A stretch of 64,000 nucleotides of DNA from CAWJMD01 sp963700925. Lineage in GTDB: Bacteria; Actinomycetota; Actinomycetes; Actinomycetales; CAWJMD01. The notes under the pieces were generated by a model. The model searched no databases, was not told where the DNA came from, and saw only the letters and a program-made list of their open reading frames with translations. How positions within the stretch are numbered: the first letter of the stretch is position 1; the number at the start of each line of letters is the position of its first letter. Below, in pieces: positions 32,227-39,902 of this stretch. Location: the NCBI GenBank assembly GCA_963700925.1, contig OY969553.1, positions 3,410,001 through 3,474,000 on the forward strand, read 5' to 3'. The position numbers were made by a program, and so were the translations under genes.

Positions 32227-34479
32227 TCATTGTTTCCGGTCGTGGGCGGCCCGTGTGTGCCGTGTGGAAGGCGGGTCGTGCGTCGGGACACCAAGAAGGT
32301 CGTGGACTGCATTCACGATGTCGCTCTCGCCGAGGAGCACGGTCTCAGCGGACGGTCCGAGTGGGATGAAGCTGTCCGCGCTGGTGACTCGCGCCAGTCG
32401 CCCCTCGTAGCCGTTGTCGACCAGCGCAGCGATGACGCCCTCGGATACGCCGCCGCTCTGCCGGGTCTCATCCACGACAAGAACCGCGGCGAACTCTTCA
32501 GCGACGCCTGTGACCGCCTCGACCGGAAGCGGCGCCAGCCAGCGCAGGTCGAGCACCGTACTTGCCACACCGCGAGAGGCCAGGGTTGCTGAAGCCCGAC
32601 GGCTCAGGTGCACACCGTTGCCGAAGGTCACGAGCAAGACGTCGCGGCCCTCGCCGTGCAACCCGACCTCGCCCAGCGGCGTGCATGCCTGGGCCGCGGT
32701 TGGAGGCATGTAGGGCGCGGTCCACTCGCCATCGCCGTCCGCGAGAAGATCGCGGCTGTGGTAGCGCGCGATGGGCTCGAGAAAGACGCACACGCGGCCA
32801 TCCTGTTGGGCCAGGGAGAAGCAGGTGCGCAGCAGGCCCGGAGCCTCAGCCGGATGGCTCGGGACGGCGACGACGAGCCCGGGGATGTCCCGCAGGACCG
32901 CGACCGAGTTGTCGTTGTGGAAGTGACCGCCGAAGCCACGCTGGTACGCGAGTCCGGCGACCCGGACGACCATTCCGTTGCCGTACTGACCGTTGGAGAA
33001 GAAGCGCAGGGTGGCGGCCTCGCCGCGAAGCTGGTCCTCGGCGTTGTGCAGGTACGCGAGGTACTGGATCTCGGGCATGGGCACGTACCCCGCCAGCGCC
33101 GTCCCGAGCGCGACCCCGAGGATGGTCTGCTCATCGAGCAAGGTGTCGAAGACTCTGTGGCCGCCGAAGCGCTTCCGCAGTGCGCGGGTGACTCCGTACA
33201 CCCCGCCCTTGATCGCAACGTCCTGGCCGAAGACCAGGGACTCGGGGTGGGCGGCCATCAGGTCCACGAGGGTGGCGTTGATGGCTTGGGCGAGGGTCAT
33301 CCGTGGCCCGGACTCGGGCAGGCGGCCGTCCCATGCCTTGGTGCGGTCCTCGGCGGCCAGGACGGGCTGTGCGAGTGCTCCCTGGCTCGGGAGGGCGAGC
33401 GGGGCCATGACAGCGTCCCTGCTGTGGAGCCGTTCCTCGTCGAGGACGTGCTTGGCCTCGTCCATGACCTCTTGCCGGACGGCCTCGTAGCGGTCCAGGA
33501 TCTCGATCGGCGACATGACGCCCCGATCGACCAACGCACAGGCCGACGCGAGCAGGGGATCTCGCGTGTACTCAGCGAGGATCTCGCTGCGGGAGCGGTA
33601 CGCACTTTCTGTGTCCGAGCCGGCGTGGCCCATGAACCGAACTGTGCGCAGGTGGAGCACTGCGGGGCGTCTGCTGCGACGAACGGTGGCCAACGACGTC
33701 GACACAACCGTCAACAGCGACTCAGGGTCGGCGCCGTCCACGTGCCAGTAGCGAAGCCCCGGAAGGCGCTGGAGTGCCGCCGCCGGCCAGCCGTTCGGGG
33801 ACCTGGTGCTGATGCCGATGCCGTTGTCCTCGCACACGAACAGGACAGGGCAGCCCACGTTGCGGTGGGCCAGATATGCGGCTGAGTTGAGGGCTCCCGT
33901 GGCCGTCGAGTGGTTCGCGGACGCATCACCGAAGCTGCAGATGACGACCGAGTCTCCGGGCCAAGGAGACTCGACACCCGTGTTGCGGCCGAGTTCGAGG
34001 GCGTAGGCGAGCCCGACCGCCCTGGGCAGATGCGAGCTGATGGTCGACGTCTGGGGGATGATGCTCAGTCCTGGGTGGCCGAAGACCTTGTGGCGTCCGC
34101 CTGACATCGGGTCGCTCTTGGCCGAGGTGAGGCTGAGCAGGATGTTGCGGATCCCGTGGCTGCTCCCGGCCACGCGGGCTCGCGCAGCGTAGAAGCCACC
34201 GGATCGGTAGTGGAGCAGCGCAGGGTCATCGACACGCGACAGGAGGCCCAGCGCGGCATTGCTCTCGTGACCGGCCGAGCCGATGGTGTAGTAGCCCTTG
34301 CCCTGTGACTGGAGCCAACGAGCGGCGAAGTCAAGATGTCGGCTCTCCACCTGGGCTTCGAACAGACATCGGAGCGAGGCAGGATCTGCAACCGCTTCGT
34401 GCGTGCTCGGCTCCGGGTGGCCGCCGCCATGCTCGCGCGCACGGAGGAGACGGACGAAGTGTTCGTCGATCGTCTCCAA
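32227..34479 (-). CDS. 2-oxoacid dehydrogenase E1, fused alpha and beta subunits
   Basis: 750 residues. The N-terminal half is the alpha subunit with the thiamine-diphosphate region (VICSFGDASANHSTATGALNSAAYL, then EDNGIGIST). The C-terminal half is the beta subunit (MTLAQAINATLVDLMAAHPESLVFGQDVAIKGG, then RFFSNGQYGNGMVVRV and LDLRWLAPLPVEAV). It probably decarboxylates a branched-chain or related 2-oxoacid. No E2 or E3 gene is adjacent, so it must use partners elsewhere. The start is TTG 34479 with AGGGAG nine bases upstream; no in-frame ATG or GTG fits better. Confidence 0.87.
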   Translation of the reverse strand: METIDEHFVRLLRAREHGGGHPEPSTHEAVADPASLRCLFEAQVESRHLDFAARWLQSQGKGYYTIGSAGHESNAALGLLSRVDDPALLHYRSGGFYAARARVAGSSHGIRNILLSLTSAKSDPMSGGRHKVFGHPGLSIIPQTSTISSHLPRAVGLAYALELGRNTGVESPWPGDSVVICSFGDASANHSTATGALNSAAYLAHRNVGCPVLFVCEDNGIGISTRSPNGWPAAALQRLPGLRYWHVDGADPESLLTVVSTSLATVRRSRRPAVLHLRTVRFMGHAGSDTESAYRSRSEILAEYTRDPLLASACALVDRGVMSPIEILDRYEAVRQEVMDEAKHVLDEERLHSRDAVMAPLALPSQGALAQPVLAAEDRTKAWDGRLPESGPRMTLAQAINATLVDLMAAHPESLVFGQDVAIKGGVYGVTRALRKRFGGHRVFDTLLDEQTILGVALGTALAGYVPMPEIQYLAYLHNAEDQLRGEAATLRFFSNGQYGNGMVVRVAGLAYQRGFGGHFHNDNSVAVLRDIPGLVVAVPSHPAEAPGLLRTCFSLAQQDGRVCVFLEPIARYHSRDLLADGDGEWTAPYMPPTAAQACTPLGEVGLHGEGRDVLLVTFGNGVHLSRRASATLASRGVASTVLDLRWLAPLPVEAVTGVAEEFAAVLVVDETRQSGGVSEGVIAALVDNGYEGRLARVTSADSFIPLGPSAETVLLGESDIVNAVHDLLGVPTHDPPSTRHTRAAHDRKQ

Positions 34480-34755
34480 CTCGGCACTCCCTCACGTCCT
34501 GGCACGCCGCGCTCGAGAACGCGGCGCGGTCTGGCATCCCTGCTCAGACAATCTTCCCGATTGTGGCCCTCGGCGGGTACTCGTGATCGTCAGGGGCTGC
34601 TCAGACGCAGGCCTGGATCGAAACGTCGGGGCCAGGGTGGATCTGCAGGTGGACGTGACTCGGCCAGTTCGTCAGCGGGCTGCTGGTTCTGGCCGCGACT
34701 GCCCCTGTTCGCAGGTCCACCTCCGTGACCCTCGATACTTGGGTACGTTCCCCGC

Positions 34756-35181
34756 ATGACCAACGATGCGACGGCCGATGAGCACCCCGCGGACCACGAG
34801 GCACACCTCCATCCGACCGTGTCGTGGGATACCGACTGGCTTCTCGACCAGTTCGTCACGATGGCGAACACGTCCGAGGAGTTTCGGATCACGATCACCG
34901 TCAATCACAGTGGCCTCCTGATCGTCGGCGACCTCGTGGGTGGCGCTGCGTGGTCGCGGGCTGTCGAGGATCGACTTCGGGGGGCGAGCGGGGTCGAGGG
35001 CATGGCGGTGTTCCGCGAGGAGCTGTCGAAGGCTGAGGACGACCCGCAACTCGGCCCGCTGCGCTTCCTGCACCTTCTGGACGCCCGGGTCATCCAGGGA
35101 GGTGGCTACAGCTACAAGGCTGGGCCGTGGCGTGGCCGGCTCACCGAAGTCTCGGGATGGGCATTCGGCAAACCGAGCTGA
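34756..35181 (+). CDS. GvpU-like gas vesicle accessory protein, orphan
   Basis: 141 residues. It resembles the GvpU family: WLLDQFVTMANTSEEFRITITV near the N-terminus, GLLIVGDLVGGAAWSRAVEDR, and the C-terminal FLHLLDARV and GPWRGRLTEVSGWAFG. No other gas vesicle gene is in the window, so a role in vesicles is doubtful; the family may be broader. TACGTT ends six bases before the ATG, suggesting a leaderless mRNA. The 276-bp gap before it shows no gene. Confidence 0.6.
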   Translation: MTNDATADEHPADHEAHLHPTVSWDTDWLLDQFVTMANTSEEFRITITVNHSGLLIVGDLVGGAAWSRAVEDRLRGASGVEGMAVFREELSKAEDDPQLGPLRFLHLLDARVIQGGGYSYKAGPWRGRLTEVSGWAFGKPS

Positions 35182-35204
35182 GCCTGAGCGCCGTATGGTT
35201 TGCT

Positions 35205-35217
35205 CCGTGATTCACGG
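35205..35217. terminator. Short palindrome after GvpU-like gene
   Basis: CCGTGA-T-TCACGG, 6-bp arms, 24 bases past the stop. The loop is too small for a good terminator, so an operator is equally possible. The 35218-35422 stretch is lower in GC than its surroundings; it holds a 41-codon frame at 35229 without a ribosome site, which I do not call. Confidence 0.3.
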
Positions 35218-35422
35218 TCTGCGACAACGATGAACAATAGTCTCGATCCCGTTGCTCGAGCTCAGGCGGCGAATAGGGTTTTCAGGCCAATGTGCCACGG
35301 CTCGACGACGTCGCCTTTGCGTTGCATTGGTTCGCGCCGCTTCGCCACGAATTGACGTGATGGCGTGTTGCCGGCGTGCTAGCGTCCAGGCGATCGTGAT
35401 CCATCGGCAGGAGGTGAGTCCC

Positions 35423-35482
35423 ATGAACGCGGAATCCGCAGTGGGTGCTCCGCTGCCGTCCACGATCGCGCGACTCAGGTAG
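35423..35482 (+). CDS. 19-codon leader ORF upstream of patatin gene
   Basis: A short frame (MNAESAVGAPLPSTIARLR) with an excellent ribosome site, AGGAGGTGAG, seven bases before its ATG. It ends 46 bp before the patatin start. No run of a single regulatory amino acid is seen. Either it is a leader peptide that controls the next gene by coupling, or a small protein in its own right. Confidence 0.45.
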   Translation: MNAESAVGAPLPSTIARLR

Positions 35483-35528
35483 TCGCCACCGGGAGCGCCC
35501 GCCAGGCAACTCGCGAAAGGCGACTCCC

Positions 35529-36527
35529 ATGAACACAACACCCTTTTCAACCCTGCACTTCACCTCGGCGACGGCCTCCGACCGGCCGAGGTCCGACCAG
35601 GATCAGCCTCACGTCGATGCCACGCATCAGGTGCGCGCCGCGGGTGAGCGAGCGTTGGTCCTCGGTGGTGGCGGAGCGGCAGGCAACGCGTGGCTGATCG
35701 GTGTGATCGCCGGCCTGTTTGATGCCGGACTGGATGTGACCGAGGCCGATCTGATCATCGGGACGTCGGCCGGATCGACGGCCGCGGCCCAGATCGCGAG
35801 CGCGAGCCCGACCCAACTGCTGGCCGACATCCTTTCCGCTGCGCCGCAACACCGGACTGGTCCGGTCGGTTCCGACGGTGGACGCGGTCCGAGCAGGCCG
35901 GTGACGGACCACTTGGAGAAGATCACCAAGGTCATGGCCGCCGCTGAGGATGCGGCTGACATGCGCCGCACCATGGGCGCGGCGGCACTCGAGATGGATG
36001 CGGCGTCGGACGGCTCCTGGCAAGCACGGTGGCGCGCCACTGTCGCCGCTCGGCTGCCCAGTGAGCGCTGGCCGGAAGGACGGGTACTCCTCACAGCGGT
36101 CGATGCCCGTACCGGCGAACCGGTCGTGTTCGACCGCGACAGCGGAGTCGACCTGGTGGACGCCGTCGCCGCCAGCTGTGCCGGGGGTGGCCTGCCTTAC
36201 CGGATCGGGGATGGCCGATTCATCGACGGCGGCTACCGACGAGCCAGCGAGAATGCCGATCTGGCAGCCGGCTACGGGCGGGTGCTGGTGCTGTCACCAC
36301 TTGGCGGCAGGTCACTGGCGCCGCTCGACTGGGGCATGCATCTTGCAGCGCAGGTCGACGAGTTACGCATCGGCGGCAGCAGCGTCGAGACCATCCTGCC
36401 GGATAGCCACTCCCGCAACGCATTCGGCGGCAACATGATGGATCTGTCGACGCGGCCGCCCGCCGCCCGAGCCGGTTACGACCAAGGCAGAGCCACTGCC
36501 GAGCAACTCACCGAATTCTGGCGCTGA
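35529..36527 (+). CDS. Patatin-like phospholipase
   Basis: 332 residues. Patatin marks: the glycine-rich oxyanion loop LVLGGGGAAGNAWLIGV (about 43-59), the nucleophile Ser in IIGTSAGSTAAA, and the catalytic Asp in RFIDGGYRRASENADLA. It predicts a cytosolic or membrane-surface lipid acyl hydrolase. The N-terminal 38 residues are hydrophilic and variable. The ribosome site is modest (AAAGGCG), in contrast to the strong one on the leader ORF upstream. Confidence 0.9.
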   Translation: MNTTPFSTLHFTSATASDRPRSDQDQPHVDATHQVRAAGERALVLGGGGAAGNAWLIGVIAGLFDAGLDVTEADLIIGTSAGSTAAAQIASASPTQLLADILSAAPQHRTGPVGSDGGRGPSRPVTDHLEKITKVMAAAEDAADMRRTMGAAALEMDAASDGSWQARWRATVAARLPSERWPEGRVLLTAVDARTGEPVVFDRDSGVDLVDAVAASCAGGGLPYRIGDGRFIDGGYRRASENADLAAGYGRVLVLSPLGGRSLAPLDWGMHLAAQVDELRIGGSSVETILPDSHSRNAFGGNMMDLSTRPPAARAGYDQGRATAEQLTEFWR

Positions 36528-36559
36528 CGTCCTGCGACGAACTGCCCGACAGCGCACGA

Positions 36560-36593
36560 CAGAGGCCCCCAGGCGTCGAGCCAGGGGCCTCTG
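36560..36593 (+). terminator. Hairpin after patatin gene, same core as tRNA-side hairpins
   Basis: 10-bp perfect stem CAGAGGCCCC / GGGGCCTCTG with an inner GGC/GCC stem, starting 33 bases past the patatin stop. Architecture and sequence match the hairpins at 23732 and 32138. Confidence 0.7.
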
Positions 36594-36653
36594 ACGTGCG
36601 GCCAGGGCGTGATGTGTTGCCACTCCAGCGCAGCGGGCGCAAGGCGTCCGCCG

Positions 36654-36941
36654 TCAGAGCGGAGCGTCGGCGCCGCCGGCGGGTGCCTTGTCCATGTAGC
36701 GTTCAACCCAGTACGGCGTGGGTACCTCCGCGGGTGCCTCGTGCTCCATGTAGCGCTGAACCCAGTGGGGCGTGGGCACCTCGGCCGCGGGCGCCGGCAC
36801 CTCTTGCGAGAAGCCGGTTTTGGTCGCATCGGCGACCGCCACGACGGCCAGCGCGGCCAGCACGAACGCGGTCGCGATCGCGACGACGATGGCAACCGGC
36901 GGCAGGTGGTAACGGCCGGCGGAGATGGTGTTGACGGACAT
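36654..36941 (-). CDS. Small single-pass membrane protein with duplicated motif, 95 aa
   Basis: One membrane helix (LPPVAIVVAIATAFVLAALA, about 13-32), then an outer tail with two copies of EVPTPxWVxRYM: EVPTPHWVQRYMEH (about 54-67) and EVPTPYWVERYMDK (about 72-85), 18 residues apart. I do not know this family. GGAAGGAG precedes the ATG. It follows the methyltransferase gene on the same strand by 85 bp of imperfect repeats. Confidence 0.75.
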   Translation of the reverse strand: MSVNTISAGRYHLPPVAIVVAIATAFVLAALAVVAVADATKTGFSQEVPAPAAEVPTPHWVQRYMEHEAPAEVPTPYWVERYMDKAPAGGADAPL

Positions 36942-36963
36942 GATGGTTCTCCTTCCCTGTGTT

Positions 36964-37015
36964 GGTGAAGCGGTGTGGTGAATCTCTGTGTTGAATCTCT
37001 GTGGTGAAGCGGTGT
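36964..37015. repeat. Imperfect short repeats between membrane protein and methyltransferase
   Basis: GGTGAAGCGGTGT occurs at 36964 and 37003 and AATCTCTGTG at 36981 and 36994, interleaved. The block is T/G-rich and seems to have arisen by local duplication. No function is seen. Confidence 0.6.
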
Positions 37016-37026
37016 TGTGGGGCCGC

Positions 37027-37839
37027 TCAGGCCTTGCGGGCCACGGCGATGAGGTACTCCCAGTCGAGGGCGAGCGTGCCGTCGGTCGCGTAGTTCGCGG
37101 CCGCTGCCAGGGCGGCGACGTCTGCGCGGAACGCGAGACGACCCTCCGGGGTCAGCCGTTCGGCGGCCTTCCTCGTGGGCCCGTAGTGGGTGATGAAGAA
37201 GTCGGCGAAGAAGTCGGCCGACGGGAACCGCTGCGTCACCGTCGCCGTGCTGAAGGTCAGCACGGCAACTCGGTCTCCGAGGAGCTCACTGATGCCCTCC
37301 TCGGTGCCCCAGCGCGTGGGCGGCAGTGCCCCGGGCGGGGGCGCGGCGTGCGTGCCCACGGTCTTCAGGAGCCGACCGATGAAGCCGGTCGGTGTCCAGC
37401 TCGCGATGCCGACGTGCCCACCGCGCTTGGCCACCCGGACGAGCTCGTCGGCCGCCCGCGCGTGATCGGCCGTGAACATGACGCCGATGGACGACAGGAC
37501 CGAGTCGAACGAGCCGTCCTCGAACGGCAGGCGCTCGGCGTCGGCCTCGCGGAAGTCAACAGTCAGTCCCTCGGCCAGCGCCCGCTGCTCGGCAGTGGCG
37601 AGAAGCGCGGGCACGTAGTCGATGCCGGTGACTTCGGTGAAGTTGCGGGCTGCCGCGATCGCGACGTGTCCCGTGCCGGTGGCCACGTCGAGGACGCGTG
37701 ATCCCGGTCGCAGGCCGACCGTTTCGACCAGGTGCTCGGCGACGGGAACGGTCAGCCACGCGACCTTGCCGTAGTCGCCGCTGCTCCATGTCTGCTGCTG
37801 CTTGACCTTGATCTCTTCGAACGTTGTCGTGCTGGTCAT
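37027..37839 (-). CDS. Class I SAM-dependent methyltransferase
   Basis: 270 residues, Methyltransf_11 type. SAM motif I is RVLDVATGTGHVAIAAAR (about 49-66), motif II VTGIDYVPALLATAEQRA, and motif III LPFEDGSFDSVLSSIGVMF. The substrate is probably a small molecule. ATG 37839 is chosen because GAAGGGATGATCCGC gives a spaced ribosome site; ATG 37848 would touch it. It lies 102 bp downstream of the fused monooxygenase and is likely part of the same pathway. Confidence 0.88.
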   Translation of the reverse strand: MTSTTTFEEIKVKQQQTWSSGDYGKVAWLTVPVAEHLVETVGLRPGSRVLDVATGTGHVAIAAARNFTEVTGIDYVPALLATAEQRALAEGLTVDFREADAERLPFEDGSFDSVLSSIGVMFTADHARAADELVRVAKRGGHVGIASWTPTGFIGRLLKTVGTHAAPPPGALPPTRWGTEEGISELLGDRVAVLTFSTATVTQRFPSADFFADFFITHYGPTRKAAERLTPEGRLAFRADVAALAAAANYATDGTLALDWEYLIAVARKA

Positions 37840-37941
37840 GCGGATCATCCCTTCGGGTCAGCGCCAGATCGCGCACGCGACTGGCACACACGGCCGCATC
37901 TGACGGCCGTGCGATGTGGGTGTTGTGTGGTTTGCCGGCGC

Positions 37942-39816
37942 TCAGTCCGGTGGAAGTGGGTACGGCGCAAGCGCTTTGAGATACGGCTCCGGGTCGCCGC
38001 GCCAGTCGTACGAGCGGATCTCCCGGGCGCTCCGTCGTCCGGAGATCGCACGGAACAACGCATGTCGCTCCGCAGTCACGGTTGCGGCCGGCTCCCCGTG
38101 GCCGAGGACCCACTCCCGCTGACCGTCGCTCAGCCGCAGCGCCGGGAGCGCGCGTCCGACGAGCCGTGCGTGCAGCCAGTGCCGGTATCCCCTGAAGCCC
38201 AGGCGTGTCACCGCCGCGCCGGCCTCGGCATCGACCTGGAGCGCCTCACGGATGTCGTCGACGTGCACCGCCAGGTCGGCGACTGGTGCGGTGAGTGACC
38301 ACGCAGGCCCCGCGAGGGGTTCACCCGCGCGCACTGCGGCTGCGTAGCGCCCGACGTGCTCCTCGAGCGAGCGAAGCACCTTCTCGAGATCCCAGCCAGC
38401 ACGGTCGGCGACGTGCCCCGCGGTCCACTGCTCCCGGGCGTTGGCGAGGGACGGGTCGCGCCACGCGTCGAGGGCGCCGCTGAAGTACGCCCCACCGACC
38501 GTGTCCTCGGCCACGCCGGCGAGATGCCCCAGCAGATCCCTGACAGTCCAGTCGGGGCAGGCCGGTACGACCGTGCCGAGCTGCGCAGGTTCGAGATCGG
38601 CGACCAGGGTGCGTATCGTCCGCAGTCCGTCCTCGTAGGCCCACGCAGCGTCCCACCGCGTCATGCGCTCGGGCGTCACGAGCTCTGACGGCCGGACTCT
38701 CTTCGTGAACAGGTCCAGGAACAGCTGGCCCGCCACCGGGTCGGCGGCAAGGCCTGCGTAGTGCGCGGCGCGTCCGTCGCCGAACCGGGACAGCTCGAAG
38801 GACCAGTCGTAGTGCTCCTCCGCGCGGCCGTCCCGCCAGGCCTCGTACTCGCTCAGATCCCCTGTGCCGACCAGTGTTTCGGCGACCCAGAAGGCCTGCT
38901 GCACGGCGTCGCCGATGCCTTGCGCGGTCGCTGGGTGCTTGAAGTGGCCTGCGTCGCCCACCAGGGCCCAGCCTGGTCCGGACGCAGGACGGTAGAAGCC
39001 GCGCATCATCGTCTCGGGCGCCACGACCAGCGGCGACACGCGCTCGGCGCTGTCGAGGAGGCGGGCATTGAGCGTCGCCGGGAACTGTCGCAGACCCTCG
39101 TCGTAGCGGCGCTCCCGCTCCCGGGTGGAGCCACGCGTGATCTCCGGGTGCCCTCCCAGTGCCAGGAGGTGCAGGCCGTCCTCGCATGGCGAGGACATCA
39201 GCGCCGACTGCTCGCGAACGTCGATCCGACACTCGTCGGACGTCGGCAGTCCCCGCCAGTACGACAGGAGGAACGCCATCTCGCCCCTGAGCTCCAGGCG
39301 ATTTCGCAGGCCCACGCTGCGGGCGACGATGGACCGGCGACCATCGGCGCCGATCACCCAACGCGACGAGATCCGTTCTCCTGTCTCGAGCTCGACGCCA
39401 CTCACCGGCGAGGTACCGCCGCCGAGCAGTCCGGTGACGACGGTCCCGAGGCGCAGCTCCGCACCGGCGTCCACCGCAGCGTGAACCAGAGCCTCGTCCA
39501 GGACGATCCGCCGCACGCATGCCGCGCGCCGGTACTTCCCGACCGGGGTGAACTCTCCGGCAACTTCGTGCCCGAGAACGCGCCAGCTGTACCGCAGCAG
39601 CGGGATGTCGTGCGCGGCGTTCAGTCTGTCCATGACGCCGATCTCGTCCAGACGCTGCAGCGTGTCCGGGAACATCACGTGGGTGGACACGGTGTCGCTC
39701 GGGATCCCGTCCCGGTCCACGAGCAGCACTCGCCAGCCGCTCCGGGCGAGCAGCGTCGCCAGCGTGGCGCCGGCGCATCGCGCCCCCACCACGATCGCGT
39801 CGTACTGCGTGTCCAT
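37942..39816 (-). CDS. FAD monooxygenase fused to mycothiol-dependent-isomerase-like domain
   Basis: 624 residues. Residues 1-385 are a PHBH-fold flavin monooxygenase with the variant nucleotide loop VVGARCAGATLATLLARSG, DG motif (VIGADGRRSIVARSVGL) and GD motif (LVGDAGHFKHPATAQGIGDA). Residues from about 386 to the end are an MDMPI/DinB-like domain: PACPDWTVRDLLGHLAGVAED, with putative metal ligands His431 and His518 (LAVHVDDIREAL). There is no stop or frameshift between them. The two activities could act in sequence on one substrate. TGGAGC precedes the ATG. Lies 86 bp downstream of the AfsR-like regulator gene. Confidence 0.85.
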   Translation of the reverse strand: MDTQYDAIVVGARCAGATLATLLARSGWRVLLVDRDGIPSDTVSTHVMFPDTLQRLDEIGVMDRLNAAHDIPLLRYSWRVLGHEVAGEFTPVGKYRRAACVRRIVLDEALVHAAVDAGAELRLGTVVTGLLGGGTSPVSGVELETGERISSRWVIGADGRRSIVARSVGLRNRLELRGEMAFLLSYWRGLPTSDECRIDVREQSALMSSPCEDGLHLLALGGHPEITRGSTRERERRYDEGLRQFPATLNARLLDSAERVSPLVVAPETMMRGFYRPASGPGWALVGDAGHFKHPATAQGIGDAVQQAFWVAETLVGTGDLSEYEAWRDGRAEEHYDWSFELSRFGDGRAAHYAGLAADPVAGQLFLDLFTKRVRPSELVTPERMTRWDAAWAYEDGLRTIRTLVADLEPAQLGTVVPACPDWTVRDLLGHLAGVAEDTVGGAYFSGALDAWRDPSLANAREQWTAGHVADRAGWDLEKVLRSLEEHVGRYAAAVRAGEPLAGPAWSLTAPVADLAVHVDDIREALQVDAEAGAAVTRLGFRGYRHWLHARLVGRALPALRLSDGQREWVLGHGEPAATVTAERHALFRAISGRRSAREIRSYDWRGDPEPYLKALAPYPLPPD

Positions 39817-39902
39817 CGGAGCTCCAGCCGTGTCGAGAAACCTTGTGCCGACCACCTTGCCGATCGCCTGTTGCAGTTGTGTTGAGGCGGCGTGGAGCCG
39901 CG

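Noticed and set aside
34756..35181. Gas vesicle cluster
   Set aside because: Only the GvpU-like gene is seen; no GvpA, GvpF, GvpN or other structural or assembly gene.
35229..35354. 41-codon frame in the low-GC stretch before the leader ORF
   Set aside because: It has no ribosome site or promoter box and codon use unlike its neighbours.
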